Both the position numbers and the translations under genes were made by a program. Under the pieces are notes generated by a model that did not search any database, had not been told where the DNA came from, and saw only the letters and a list, made by a program, of their open reading frames with translations. This document shows positions 32,726 through 44,553 of a stretch of 64,000 nucleotides of DNA, piece after piece; within the stretch, counting starts at the first letter, position 1, and every line of letters begins with the position of its first letter. This stretch comes from Siphonodentalium dalli (lineage: Eukaryota; Mollusca; Scaphopoda; Gadilida; Siphonodentaliidae), in NCBI GenBank assembly GCA_032622095.1, contig CP136061.1, positions 8,088,447-8,152,446 on the forward strand. Reading direction: 5' to 3'.

Positions 32726-32944
32726 ATCTTGTTTCAGTGAAACTTATATTGAATGGTGGCGTCCCTCTGTGCAATAAGCTATACAATTAAATATAGGAGA
32801 TATAGCACGGTAGAAATGTTGTATTTTATGCCTTCGAAACATGCCGAGCATTGCCATTTGAACATGCTTGGGACTATACAACAGACCAGGCGCCTATTTT
32901 TAGAAGCAACTTTGATTTTTCAGACAGTGCAAATTTTTTTGGAT

Positions 32945-33040
32945 TGGGTGGGATTCGAACCCCGGCCCCATGACCGCGAGCGCGCCTTGCGACTCAAAGT
33001 CCGACGTCATTACCACACGGCCACCGAAGCAACCCCAAAA
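32945..33040 (-). repeat. tRNA-like relic, probable SINE head
   Basis: The minus strand has an A-box-like ggtggccgtgtggta, an anticodon-arm-like gactttgagtc and a B-box ggttcgaatcc with class-II-like spacing. Acceptor and T stems do not pair well, so I do not call a working tRNA. An A-rich run follows the B-box end, as in tRNA-derived SINEs. Confidence 0.5.
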
Positions 33041-33090
33041 AAGGAAGCTCAAATGGCCGCTGTATTCTGACGTCGCACTTAGGACACTGT

Positions 33091-33282
33091 GGACGGGTCA
33101 AATCGTGACATCGACTTGACCTTGACCTTCAAAATGATCAATTCAAGGTCAAATCGGGTAAAACCGGATGGATTTCGACGGGTACTTTTGTCGGGTACTT
33201 TTGTTCGTGACCCCACTTGACCTTGGCCTTCAAAATAGACAATTCAAGGTCAAAGCCCGGACGAAGTCGGGTCACCTTCTAG
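33091..33282 (+). mobile_element. Helitron-like 3' end fragment
   Basis: Ends with a hairpin (CCCGGAC...GTCGGG), a short spacer and CTAG followed by T (33279-33283), the form of Helitron 3' ends. The whole stretch is about 85-90% alike to 43753-43965. Its 5' part is missing. Confidence 0.65.
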
Positions 33283-33284
33283 TT

Positions 33285-33690
33285 TCATATATATTTTGAA
33301 GACCTCTGTCTGTCTGTCTGTTTGTCTGTTTGTCTGTTTGTCTGTCATTAATACAAATCTACGATTCTCGACCGATCGGGACGAAACTTGGTACGTGTGT
33401 GTAGTTTGACCAGGCGGTCGTCGTTGTCGTAATGGCGATCCCGTGCGACGCCCGTGCAGCGCATGTGCAGACGAGATCTCGGAAACGGGTGGAGCTATCG
33501 ACTTGAAATTTGGTATGTGAATATATCTTGCCCCGGATACGAATTTTATCGGGTCGCCGAGCCCGTGCGACGCAAGCTTCGCCAAGCTTCGCGCATGCGC
33601 AATGCGCAGACCAGATCTCAGAAACGGTGGAGCTATCGACTTGAAATTTGGTTTTTGAATAGCCCGGACAACGTCGGGCTCATCGGCTAG
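33285..33690 (+). mobile_element. Short non-autonomous Helitron-like element
   Basis: Begins TC right after the 3' end of the previous fragment (33285) and ends with hairpin CCCGGACAACGTCGGG, eight bases, then CTAG|T (33687-33691). Inside, a block with cggtggagctatcgacttga occurs twice (about 33485 and 33622), and a TCTGTCTGTTTG tract lies near the start. No Rep/helicase coding. Confidence 0.6.
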
Positions 33691-33691
33691 T

Positions 33692-34962
33692 CTAATATGA
33701 TCGCACGTGACACGTAATGGAGCAACCACAAATGTTATCATCAACTTCAATATTGCAATAATTATAGGATGTTGCGTACTACATGTACATGTACCTGTGC
33801 TACACCACTCGGTGAGATGTCCGTATCATCATATTAAAATACCAGGTTAGAACGTGGGTTGAGAATTTGAGATATTACATTCAAACCCAGCATTAAATCG
33901 CTGAATACTTCTGTCCCCACCTACACGTAACTACCAACCCTGAGTTACAAGTTATTTATAAATTTCAGACAAAAAATATGATAAGGACTGGTTGATCTTG
34001 GCGTAGTCTGCTATATAATTATATATGCATGGGGCTTTGATGTACACGTATATACCGGTAACAACATTATCCCGATTATGTTCAGTCCAAACATATTTTA
34101 CTAAAGTTCAAACATCCGAAAATAACAGCTGAGAACCTGGTGTGAATTGAACTGTGGTGGGGTCTCAAACTTATCTACCCCTGCACGTCAGATCAAAATG
34201 CCATATATAGCATATGTAGCTTGAGGATGGATGTGATCCATCAAACCGCAGTGAATTCAACCAGGCCCACAGGTCCTAGATGTCTGCAATCACGCTACCA
34301 CAGTACAGGTTAAAATGTTTAACGAATTATTTTTTCATGAATGCAGAAATTTTCTCATGAATAAAGTGGTAGGTACATGTACATGTAAATTATGTACATG
34401 TATATATATATATATCGGCTGAAGTTGAATTAGAATTTCCAATGGATGGAAATGGAATGTCACTTTAATATTTGAGTTGGAAGTGTTCTGAATGTGAAGT
34501 GTCAATTTCATGAAATATGGATTGGTTCGTCTGAATGAATCGATATGTGTGAACATACCACACAGAAAGTGTCCCTTTAATGAAATGTTGAAATGATGGA
34601 ATAAACAACGAATTTGCAATGTCCTTTAATGAAGAAAACAATGATGAAATTGGTTTACATGTATGTCTACGGTAAGCTGGTGAAAATGTGAATTAACTGA
34701 ATTAAATGAAATGCTGAAAGTGTCAATGACACTACCGGTATATACAATTTTGAAATTGAAAAGGGAATAATATCATATGTTACATTCAACAGAGTGATTA
34801 GGAATGCGGAAAGTTGAAATGTCTGAGTTATTCTAGATTTATATCAACATGGAGATATACCGGAATATAAAGTAAAATCCAAGATGGTTGCTGGCGGCTA
34901 TGTTTGCAAATGAAATTCAAAAACATTTGATTGCTTCCATCTACATGTACTAGTACATGTAT
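33692..34962. other. No gene recognised
   Basis: AT-rich sequence with tacatgta-type short palindromes (33780, 34375 and 34396) and many attgaaatg-like repeats at 34430-34830. No ORF with a known motif. Confidence 0.4.
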
Positions 34963-35229
34963 TTCAAGTTTTAACAGATGAAAGCTAGATAAAGCCCAAC
35001 ATACTTTTACAGTATGATTCCAACTGTTAAACTTAAATATTTTTGTAAACTTAAATACCTTATGTCAATATATATAGATTTTTGATTGAAATACTGAAGG
35101 CTGAATGATAACAAACCTGAACTCAAACTACATGTATTTCAAGTTTTAACAGATGAAAGCTAGATAAAGCCAAACATACTTTTACAGTATGATTCCAACT
35201 GTTAAACTTAAATAGTTTTGTAAACTTAA
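34963..35229 (+). repeat. 165-bp tandem duplication
   Basis: Copy 1 from about 34963 and copy 2 from about 35128 share catgtatttcaagttttaac, gatgaaagctagataaagcc and acttttacagtatgattcca almost exactly. Copy 2 is split by the MITE at 35230 and continues at 35723. Confidence 0.88.
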
Positions 35230-35722
35230 AGGCACGGTTGGCTTTAATTGTCGAAAATATTAATATTTGTTCCAAACACCGTAAACAGAAAAACATTAAA
35301 ATGCATATAGTTTCGTCCATATATACCATGACCATCGCGTAAACAGCATGTTATCATAAAGACCTACTATATTTTACATAAGCAAGAGCCTGATTGTGTT
35401 ACAGAAAACAGCACAATGCTACTGGCTAATCACACACAAATGACATAAACGCTCTTTATTAGCTCCCTATCAGGAATTCACCAACAAGAACGTTATATTT
35501 ACCATCATAATATAAACAAACGCCAGAAAAGTAACTTTTTATGCTTTTGTTTACGTAACAATGGTCAAACATATGACAATAACATACTGTTTATAAATGC
35601 GATATTTCTTATTTGTATACGGACAAAGTCTGTCTACATTTTGATGTTCTTTCTGTTTGTGGCGGTTTTTGACGGGTGGAAATATTTTTACAGGATACCC
35701 ACCGCCAAGGCCAACCGTACCT
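35230..35722. mobile_element. TTAA-flanked MITE, second family
   Basis: 493 bp between TTAA at 35226-35229 and 35723-35726. Terminal inverted repeats AGGCACGGTTGGC and, reversed, AGGTACGGTTGGC. The tandem copy at 34963 shows the empty site (aaacTTAAATAcc), which fixes both borders. Different from the CCCTTTACCC family. Confidence 0.88.
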
Positions 35723-35726
35723 TTAA

Positions 35727-36129
35727 ATACCGTATGTCAATATATATACAGTAGATAATTTCCATCTTGTTATGATATGAATCGGGACCAAATAGGAAAA
35801 AAAGTAAAAAAAACTACAAACAAGAAATTCAATTAATTGAGGAAAAACACCCACTGTCCCGAGTGGTATTGATAAGCTATTGGAGGGTCTTCCACTTCGC
35901 ATGCAAAATAGCAAAATATTATTAATTGATGACTGATGTACATGTACAGTACACACATAGTAATAACAATTAGCGTTATGATTTGAAACTAACCATGATA
36001 GGATATTGACAGTAAGGTGGTATTATCTACTACGAGTGGTATTAATAATAATAGTACCATTCTAGCATAATATATGTGTACATGATGTATGGGAAATATT
36101 AAAGGACAAAACAATAGTTACAATACAAT
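35727..36129. other. No gene recognised
   Basis: After the end of the duplicated segment (to about 35750) only AT-rich sequence without repeats or coding signal is seen. Confidence 0.4.
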
Positions 36130-36149
36130 TATAACTTTTTTTTTAATTA

Positions 36150-36640
36150 ATCGCAAGAAGAACTAATTGCGCTTAAGCACAATAAGGGAATCTCTATTGT
36201 GATTAAGCGCAATAAGGATATATTTAACTGTGCTTAAGCGCAATAATGGAATTTACAAATTGCGCTTATATAATAAAACCCAATAAGGAATCTATTAATA
36301 AGGAATATATTATAGATAGAACATAAACTCCCTATAATTCAGGTGGTGTAGTCCATCTCCATGGTACAATGGGTGGAACAAATATAGGATTATTCTACTA
36401 TTTGCACAAGGGTGATCTAATGAGAGAGATATTAATTGCGCTTAAGTGCAATATTGATGTAATTTCGCTTACGTGTAATAAGGAATGTCTTATTACACTT
36501 AAGCGCAATAAGAATATTCCTTATTGCACAGGAATATCACATTGTGCTTAAGCGCAATAAGGTATCTCTAACTGCGCTTAATCACAATAACTGAAGGAAT
36601 ATTCTTATTGGGCTTGAGCTCAATTAGAGATTCCTTAAGT
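36150..36640. repeat. Cluster of short palindromes TTGCGCTTAAGCGCAA
   Basis: About a dozen perfect or near-perfect copies of the 16-bp palindrome, usually followed by taagga or preceded by its complement, are spaced irregularly at 15-60 bp. Many carry changes in both arms. Confidence 0.8.
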
Positions 36641-36984
36641 TATTGCAGTTCATCGAAATTGTCTATTAAATGTCAAGTTGGTTTCCCATAGAGATCACCA
36701 ACGATGTCTATGCGCAAGGGACCTACGCCAGTCTTCTCTGTTGGGATTCCAATTGTTGGCTTATTAAATATGCACATATGCTTAAGATACAGTCGTGCGC
36801 GAAGCGCGCTCCCGTAGGTCGGGTTTTGGATCCCAGTGAATTAAAGTATCATTGAAATAATCGGTCCCCCCCCATCCAATAAACATCCATATATTGAATA
36901 TACATGTTTTTGGAGCAGAATTAGATAGTCCATATTGGACGCCATCATGGAATTTAATTTTTTTATTTAATTTTCACACATAGT

Positions 36985-37290
36985 TATTAGTTATGTGGAT
37001 GGCGTTATCATTAAACATCACACCCGTATATTCATTATGTGGATAGAGTTATCATTAAACCTCACATGCTTATATTGGTTACAGTAATGCCCAAAGTAAG
37101 TGACCACTTAACCACAGCATAATTATTGGTAAATTTTCAGGATTTAAAATCCTGAAAAATTACATATAATTCTGCTGTGGTTAAGTGGTCAATTACTTTG
37201 GACATTACTGTATGTGGATGGAGTTATCATTACACCTCACATCCTTATATTGGTTAGATTATGTAGATGTGAGTTATCATTAAACCTCAC
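36985..37290. repeat. 44-bp minisatellite interrupted by a MITE
   Basis: Four units with tatgtggat, agttatcattaaacctcaca and ttatattggt. The second and third units are separated by the MITE at 37082-37210, inserted at the TA of the unit boundary. Confidence 0.8.
37082..37210. mobile_element. Mariner-type palindromic MITE
   Basis: A 129-bp near-palindrome starting CAGTAATGCCCAAAGTAA and ending with its complement, flanked by TA (37080-37081, 37211-37212). Arms of about 62 bp carry gaccacttaaccacag. Confidence 0.85.
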
Positions 37291-37564
37291 ATCAGTGTGT
37301 TGGGGATTTTGGACCTTGACTTGGGACCTTTGGTTTTTAACGCAACAAATGCGAGTACACCTTATACACAAGTTTCTTGGATAAGATGAGTGTGAAGCCT
37401 GCTTACATTTCGAAATGTTGTCAGTTTTGTATCGTCTGCAGCAGAACTCGGCATGTTGAAGCAAAAGTTACAAGAGATAAAATATGTACGTAACGAGACT
37501 ATAATACAAATGAAAAAATAAATTGAGGGAGGAGTGGGCGATACAGGGAACTAAGGGTTGAACC

Positions 37565-38185
37565 GATATAAATTTGTAGAGCGATAACGACCAATGTTGA
37601 CATATCATGCATCTCAACTCTACTGTTGCAACAAGGCTATAAAATGGGAGGGGGGGGGTGTCATAATCTTAGTTATCTCTATATAGTGCTAGAATAGTCA
37701 TTTATGGACTTCTATAATGGTACAATGCAAATTGGAATCAAATGATAAAAATATGTATGTAACACAACTACGGTATACGGATGAAAATAATAATTTAGGC
37801 CGGGATTAGATCTTGGGTTGGTTAAATAGACTCGTAGAAAAAGGGGAACGATGAACTGACATAAATTAGTAGAGCGATAGCGATCAATGTTGCCATGTGA
37901 TGCATCGCGACTGTACTGTAGTATTACGTAACTTGACTATACTATAGTCTATAGCGATGAACAAAAAAAAATTGGACCGGGATTAGAGGTTCGGTTGGTT
38001 ATATGTGGATAATTGGATATGGAATTCATACCGATGAGACGATACAAATTAGTGGAGCGATAAAGACCAATGTTGACACTTACTACTTAGTCAGGCGGTT
38101 GATACGATAGACCGAAATAAATTTGTCGGGTGATAATGACCAATGTTGACGTATAAAGTAACGCGACTGCACTGTCGCACAATTA
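37565..38185. repeat. Diverged direct repeats, four copies
   Basis: A block gagcgataacgaccaatgtt with tgcatc..gact.tactg after it recurs near 37580, 37870, 38056 and 38130 with many changes. Spacing is irregular (290, 186 and 74 bp). Confidence 0.65.
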
Positions 38186-38274
38186 TCAGGTAGAACCTGT
38201 CAAATATGGACTCTGGTGGCCAATATGGAACAGCTCAGAAAACATTCTCAGGGCCCTAAAATTTATTTAACATA

Positions 38275-38800
38275 GCCGGGATCTGCCATTAAAATTGATT
38301 TATGTCGATAAAATTCTTATTTTTCAAAATTTTAAGCTGAAACTTGGTGTGTCTGTGTGGAATACTTATATATTCCTAAAATGACAGGGTACAGCACGTA
38401 ATTATTTTTTAGATGGAAGAAATTAATTTTTTTCGATGATAAATTTTAACATGGGATTTGCTATTCAAATCGATTTATGTCGATAAAACTCTTATTTTTA
38501 AACATTTTAAGCTGAAACTTCGTGTGTCTGTGTGGAATACTTATATATTCCTAAAATGACAGGGTACAGCACGTAATTATTTTTTAGATGGAAGAAATTA
38601 TTTATTTTCGATGATAAATTTTAACACGGGATTTTCCCATTCAAATCGATTTATGTCGATAAATCTGTTATTTTTCAAAATTTTAAGCTGAGTCTGAGGT
38701 ATGTCTGCGTGGAATACTTATATATTCCTAAAATGACAGGGTCCAGCACGTAATTATCTTTTAGATGTAAGAAATTGATTTGTTTCCATGATAAAAATCG
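38275..38800. repeat. 177-bp tandem repeat, three copies
   Basis: Units share gatttatgtcgataaa, ttttaagctga, gtggaatacttatatattcc and acagcacgtaattat. Starts are near 38284, 38460 and 38637. The last copy is incomplete. Confidence 0.88.
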
Positions 38801-39838
38801 AGCATGTACTGTGACCAGTGGTGACGCAGGCAGTGTCACAGTGTGCGCTCAAAATGTAAACAACTTTCTCAAGTGTCGTTTTGGTCAACATATCGCTTTC
38901 TCGACGGGGAGATCTGATCCGAATAATAGCTAAGATGTATTTAGATAGAATTATTGACAGAATTTGACCGAGTATTGTGCAGTTTGAGAGAATCGAGTGG
39001 AGAAAACGTTTAGTCAAACACGCGAATTCTGCCAATTACACTTACACTAAGTTACAGTTGCAGACGAGCGCTGTCACTGTCAGAATCAGATAATACAGAT
39101 TGACAACAAATGCAGGCCTGAAACTCACCTTTTTGGGAGGTAAATCCCACTTATTAGATATAAAAACAATCCTTCCTAAGCACATTCCATAAGTTTTTAA
39201 TATCTTAGGACACAGTAACAGTCAAAATGAATGAATTTAAATCACGATTCCGAGACGAAGCGAGAAATGTACTGTGTACGATTTTTGACTCACTTTGAGG
39301 CGCCTTGTTTTCGATGACGTCATTTGCGTTGCCCCACAACCTTAACCCTTTCCAATTCCAGCGGCATTTCAATTGGTTGAAATTAAAAATTTCTCAAGTT
39401 CCAGCTCAACCTGAATCTAGTTACCCGATTGGTAGAAATACGTTAGCAGTAATTCTTAGTTTAATGAGTTATAACTCTAATTTTATTGACGATATGAGCT
39501 CAACAGCATAATATGAAACAGTTTATGGCGGTGTTATCCAAACGTGTGCTTTGATAATGATTATAATTTTATTTTGCGATCAAACGTCAGTGCAGCTCAG
39601 CAGAAACGCATAGACACTAGTTCAGTTCAGCAGAAACGCATGAGTCCTACGATTATAGTACACCCACTGGACGCGCTTTGCGCGTCGGTCAGTGGGTGAA
39701 AAAACCTCTGGATATGACCCTGATGTACCATGTGGCTATACTGGTAGTCACAATGAGTTACGCTATCCCCAAAGTTTCACTATCCCCAAAGTTTCACAAA
39801 AACAGGGAAATAGTGGATTTATTACTGTCAACGTCAAA

Positions 39839-40277
39839 TACAAGCCTGCAAATAGCGTGTCTGTCATTTGCAGAATGAGGTCCCCAGAGGGTTCATTTAG
39901 TGATACTATCCCGCATAGCGGGCTAGCATCACCAAATTCACCCTCTGTAGACCTCATTCTGCTTAGGCCTCATCTTCTGGGAAGTATCTATAGTATCAAA
40001 TTAACAATGTTTTTAGTTACGTTTTCCCTTCGGGGAAGTTTCTATATCCCCTAATTTGCAGAAGATAAAATCCACAATCGAGGCGCCCAATGGGTGAACA
40101 TCACCAACTTCAACTGGGGAACTTCAATCTGATTCTAGGTTTGCCGACGGCATAAGCAGAATGAGGTCACCAGAGGGTGAATTTAGTGATGCTAGCCCGC
40201 TATGCGGGATAGCGTCACTAAATTCACCCTCTGGGGACCTCATTCTGCAAATGACAGTCAGGCTATTTGCAGGCTTG
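39839..40277. mobile_element. Foldback element carrying two 93-bp palindromes
   Basis: Outer arms aagcctgcaaatag and its complement enclose two 93-bp palindromes (39870-39962 and 40156-40248), each running from gcagaatgaggt through ccagagggt, ttagtgat and a centre with cccgcatagcggg back to the complement. The two palindromes are themselves related. Between them lie 193 bp of other sequence. Confidence 0.8.
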
Positions 40278-41786
40278 GTCAAGTATAAGTTAAATCATTC
40301 AAATTTTATATACGGTATAGACTGTATACATGTACATACCGTAACAGGTCGGGTGAACCACTGTTTGCTTTGATAAGACCGATTGGTCTAAAATTTACTG
40401 ATACAAGATTACAGGCCCTCAAACTTTGCATTTTGTGCCAGGGTTGATGTTTTACCAATCCCGTCACCCATATTCGAGGCAGGGGTAGGGTCAATAATAT
40501 ACATGTATGACGGGGTGTCATAAGGGACATTACAGTGACTATAGACATTTTTACAATAGAGACGAGTGCGAAATTTAGCACCCCTGATTTAAAAATTGCA
40601 GTTGCTCCCGTCTCCTTGGAAGGATTGATTGATCAGTTGTTCACAATACAGGTACCTGATAGTAATACATGTAGGGATGAAGGGGTCATTCACACACAAA
40701 AACCTGCTGAAGTTCAAGAGTACACAGGATTTGAAAATGTGCTGAAGGGTACACAAGGTTTGTGATTGGCATTAACACCAGTTTATTTTCAGTTCATTTT
40801 GATGTTCATTGGAACGCAAACAATCATCCTCTAGTTTAACAATAATCATGGCAGATACCGGTACGAATAATAAACATCATTTAGAACGAGATTTAAAAAT
40901 TTACCTTCAGCACATTTTCAAAACGTGTGTACCCTTCAGCATTTTTTTGGTGAGAGCGACCCCTTCAGAATTAGTAGGCTTATACAATCACATGATGTAC
41001 ATGTACATGTAGATGTGGTTCAAATCAGGATGTGTCCAACCTGGTAATTAACTTATTGTTAACCTTTTTTTCTCCATTTATAAAATTAATAAAGGTAGGC
41101 CTGCATCATGCATGTACCGGGTACTAGTACTAGTAATCAAGAATTATTCTTAATACTGGTCAGTATGATGGTCAGTCTGATTTCATTGTCACTCAAGTGA
41201 AAATTCGGACGACGACGATTCAAGATTTCGTAAGTGGAAGGAGTTCCATAGATGTAAGTAAGTATTAAACTGGTAGTTAGACTGCACATGCTCATATAAA
41301 TATCCTTGGAAACCATCAATTGCGAAGTAATCGCAGTTGTGTGCACCGGTACATACAAATATTGGCTGGAAAGATCACAGGGTAGTCAATCTCAATCTAC
41401 AACAACATCAATGTCACAATCATCATGTACCGGTAAGGCGACACTGCAATCATGGGAACAATCTATCCACGATTTTGTCGGACCCGATTCCTCCACCCGA
41501 AAATATCAAAGAAAATGAAATCGACCATATTACACCATACCGTAGATATCTTCGTCTGAACTAGTAACTACGCTTAATTGTAAATACATGTTTTTACATT
41601 TCGATTCGGGATGCGACAATTGGGGATCAACTAACGCTAATTATTTCGCCATCTCTAGTCATTCCATTAATATATACATGTATATATTTTTTGGGTGGAA
41701 GAATAAGTTTTATACATGTACTACAGGTACATACATGTATTTAAATCGGGTTTTCCAACTTCCAAGTTCACTATTTTATTTACATA
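40278..41786. other. No gene recognised
   Basis: Short open frames only (up to 76 codons). Many tacatgta and accggt palindromes. Nothing recognisable. Confidence 0.4.
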
Positions 41787-42144
41787 CCCTGCTTGACAAA
41801 ACAAGTGTCCAATGTCACCGCGGTGTATTTGCCATTCGGCCGCGGTGTCAGAGTTTGGAACTGCAGTTGAGCACCGCGGCCGAATGGCAAGTGCGGTACA
41901 CCATGGGCGAACGGCAACTACACAGCGGCCGGACCGCATGTACACCATGGTTAGATTTCTGGTTCGTATCATCTTTTTTCAGTTTAATGAACGTACACAG
42001 CGGCAACTACACCATGGCCAAATGGCAAGTACACGGCAACCCAACTGTAGTTAGTCGGTGGAGCCGCGGTGTAGTTGCATTTCAGCCGCGGTGGCAACGC
42101 TAACCGCACCGCGGTTAAGTGGGCACTTGTTTTGTCCAGCAGGG
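41787..42144. mobile_element. TA-flanked MITE, copy 1
   Basis: 358 bp between TA at 41785-41786 and 42145-42146. Ends CCCTGCTTGACAAAACAAGT and, reversed, CCCTGCTGGACAAAACAAGT. The interior repeats a motif built from gccattcggccgcggtg in both orientations several times. Frames across it are by-products. Confidence 0.85.
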
Positions 42145-42245
42145 TACTGTAGTATGCACATTCCAGCAAACTTTTGTACCAACAGCCAAGTACGGTATGC
42201 TTAAGCCTACCAGTCACTGCTATGCGTTCCGGGGCCCCATGCATA

Positions 42246-42568
42246 CCCCGCTGGACAAAGCAAGTGTCCATTGGTACCGTGGTGTATTTGCCGTTCGGCC
42301 GCGGTGTCAAGAGTTTGTAACTGCAGTTAACGGCAAATTCACTGCGGCCGAACAGCAACTACTAGTACCCTCATGGCCGAATGACATGTACGCCGTGGTT
42401 AGATTTCTGGTTTGTGTCGTCTTTTTTCGGTTTAATTTTAATGAAAGTACACCACGGCCCAACTGTAGTTAGCTGGTGGAGCCGCGGTTTACCGGTAGTT
42501 GCATTTCGGCAGCGGTGGCAATGCTAACCACACCGCAGTTAAATGGACAGTTGTTTTGTCCAGCAGGG
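42246..42568. mobile_element. TA-flanked MITE, copy 2
   Basis: 323 bp between TA at 42244-42245 and 42569-42570, same terminal repeats and interior as the 41787 copy, with more changes and a shorter centre. Only 101 bp separate the two elements. Confidence 0.85.
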
Positions 42569-42570
42569 TA

Positions 42571-43380
42571 CTAAAAGGATACAACTGTATTGAGATTGGT
42601 CTGAACGAGATTGGTCTGAGACTGAACGTTCACTACATCATGCATGATGGATTGAATTTGATGCATACTGCATACAGTGTAGTCTATGGCTATGCACTTA
42701 CCATTCGGCTGTTAGTTTAAGCTGGAGTCTTGTTTTAATCCAGAGAACAAATCACACATTAGACCCTGTTGAGTCACAATACATGATATACAAAAGAGTG
42801 TAAATCTTTCGAGTTTCCCCGGAACTAATCACACATTGAATGTGACATTCACAATGTCAACAACAGGTCAACGCCAATATGAATATTCAATACAATTATC
42901 ATCTTCAAGTTCAAGTTGTTGAAATGTTGGCGAAATTGTTGTGTTCTGTGATCACTCTATCGTTGATTTAAGGTCCATGGTACTGTTATAATTTGCTTGA
43001 TGTTGTCCTCGGTGTTGACGAAACTGGTTCGTGGGCGAGGTAGAAAATGAAATGCGCTTTCAACTTTGACACTGATTAGGCCTAGTTCGAATACTTTTGC
43101 ATCGCCTACTGTCGAAAAATTGCGATTTATAACTCGCCTAACAAATCAATGTACAATGTATCTTCGGCATTCTGAACTCCTCGACCTGTGACCTCTGGAC
43201 CAGTTTTCCCATAAGGCTTCGCAAAAGCGGAGCGGAAGTCACGTGATTTTTAACCCATTTTTCTTGTCCGGATTTTCATCGCGTCGAAATTCTGTTTCAT
43301 GGTATTGTAAAAATTAATGACGTCATTCACGCCTAAACATGAAAAGCAACAACGCGCCTGCGGCGCGTTGTGGTTGCTAT
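42571..43380. other. No gene; possible Helitron-like end at 43350-43380
   Basis: Unique-looking sequence until a hairpin acgcgcctgcggcgcgt (43352-43370) and gttgCTATT, which resembles a Helitron 3' end with one base changed in CTRR. Confidence 0.35.
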
Positions 43381-43965
43381 TATATATTTTGGAAGATCTG
43401 TGTGTTTGTGTGTTTGTAATCGATGAACTCGAAAACGGCCGATTTCGATGAAACTTGGTATCTGGTGGTATTTTCGGTCGGGGGGTGACATATGCCCATT
43501 AATTTGCCCGTGGGACGTGACATTGACCTTGAAACAGGGTCATTTCAAGGTCAAACGCCCGAATATCACGGGATTTCGATGAAACTTGGTATGTGGGGGT
43601 ACTTTCGTATGGGGAGTCTCATAAGCATATTCATTTGCCCGTGCGACGTGACCTTGACCTTTAAATCGGGTCAATTCAAGGTCAAATCGCCAATTTTGAT
43701 GGGATTTCGATGAAATTTTATACATAGGGTTACATTTGTCCACTGAGTGTTTTGGACGGGTCAAATCGTGACCCCGACCTGACCTCGACCTTCAAAATGA
43801 TCAATTCAAGGTCAAATCGGGTAAAACCGGATGGATTTCGACGGGCACGTTTGTCGGGTACTTTTGTCCGGCAGTGTTCTGGTCAAATCGTGACCGCACT
43901 TGATCTTGACCTTCAAAATGGACAATTCAAAGTCAAAGCCCGGACGAAGTCGGGTCACCTTCTAG
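43381..43965 (+). mobile_element. Non-autonomous Helitron-like element
   Basis: Ends with the same hairpin plus CTAG|T (43962-43966) as the fragment at 33091. It starts with tatatattttggaagatct, much like the start of 33285-33690. It contains three diverged blocks with gatttcgatgaaacttggta and gaccttgacctt...tcaaggtcaaa. No protein coding. Confidence 0.6.
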
Positions 43966-43979
43966 TAGTATATATATAG

Positions 43980-44337
43980 GAAATCATACAATTAAAGATT
44001 CTCTGCGAGCGAATTAACACCCCTATATCGGGGGGGGGGGCTGCAGAAAATTCCATACACAGGGTCGGTCGGTCGGTCATAGGTCGACAAAACAAGTTTT
44101 TTTTCGGTGTTTGCAATTTTTTTCTTTTTGGCTTTTCTTCACCTAATTATAAGACAATTGCCGAAAATGGTGCTTGTTTGATTGTGTTATGATCTATATA
44201 ACACATATATTTATGCGAGGTTTGATTTTGTCTATATAACACATATTTATGCGAGATTGCTTACGTTTCATTACGTCGTTAGATTTATTACAATTGGGTC
44301 ATTCAGCCCGTTCAGTAGATGGGCTGGATCCGACGAC
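43980..44337. other. No gene recognised
   Basis: Includes a G-run at 44030-44041, a ggtc repeat at 44063-44080 and a short duplication with tctatataacacatatttat (44194 and 44231). Confidence 0.45.
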
Positions 44338-44553
44338 GAACAACACTCAACAACAACAACAACAACACTCAACAACAACAACAACAATACTCAACAACAA
44401 CAACAACACTCAACAACAACAACAACAACACTCAACAACAACAACAACAACTACAACAGCAATACTCAACAACAACAACACTCAACAACAACAACAACAC
44501 TCAACAACAACAACAATACTCAACAACAACAACAACAACACTCAACAACAATA
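44338..44553. repeat. (CAA)n microsatellite with CTCAA interruptions
   Basis: Runs of caa are separated every 15-30 bp by cactcaa or tactcaa. Gln/Asn/Thr-rich frames are by-products. Confidence 0.93.

Noticed and set aside
32945-33040. Functional tRNA gene on the minus strand
   Set aside because: A and B boxes are present, but acceptor and T stems do not pair and the anticodon arm and class-II-like arm do not belong together; a SINE head or relic is more likely.
41588-42472. Overlapping plus-strand ORFs of 80-171 codons
   Set aside because: They run through MITE termini and inverted interior motifs; no host-gene features.
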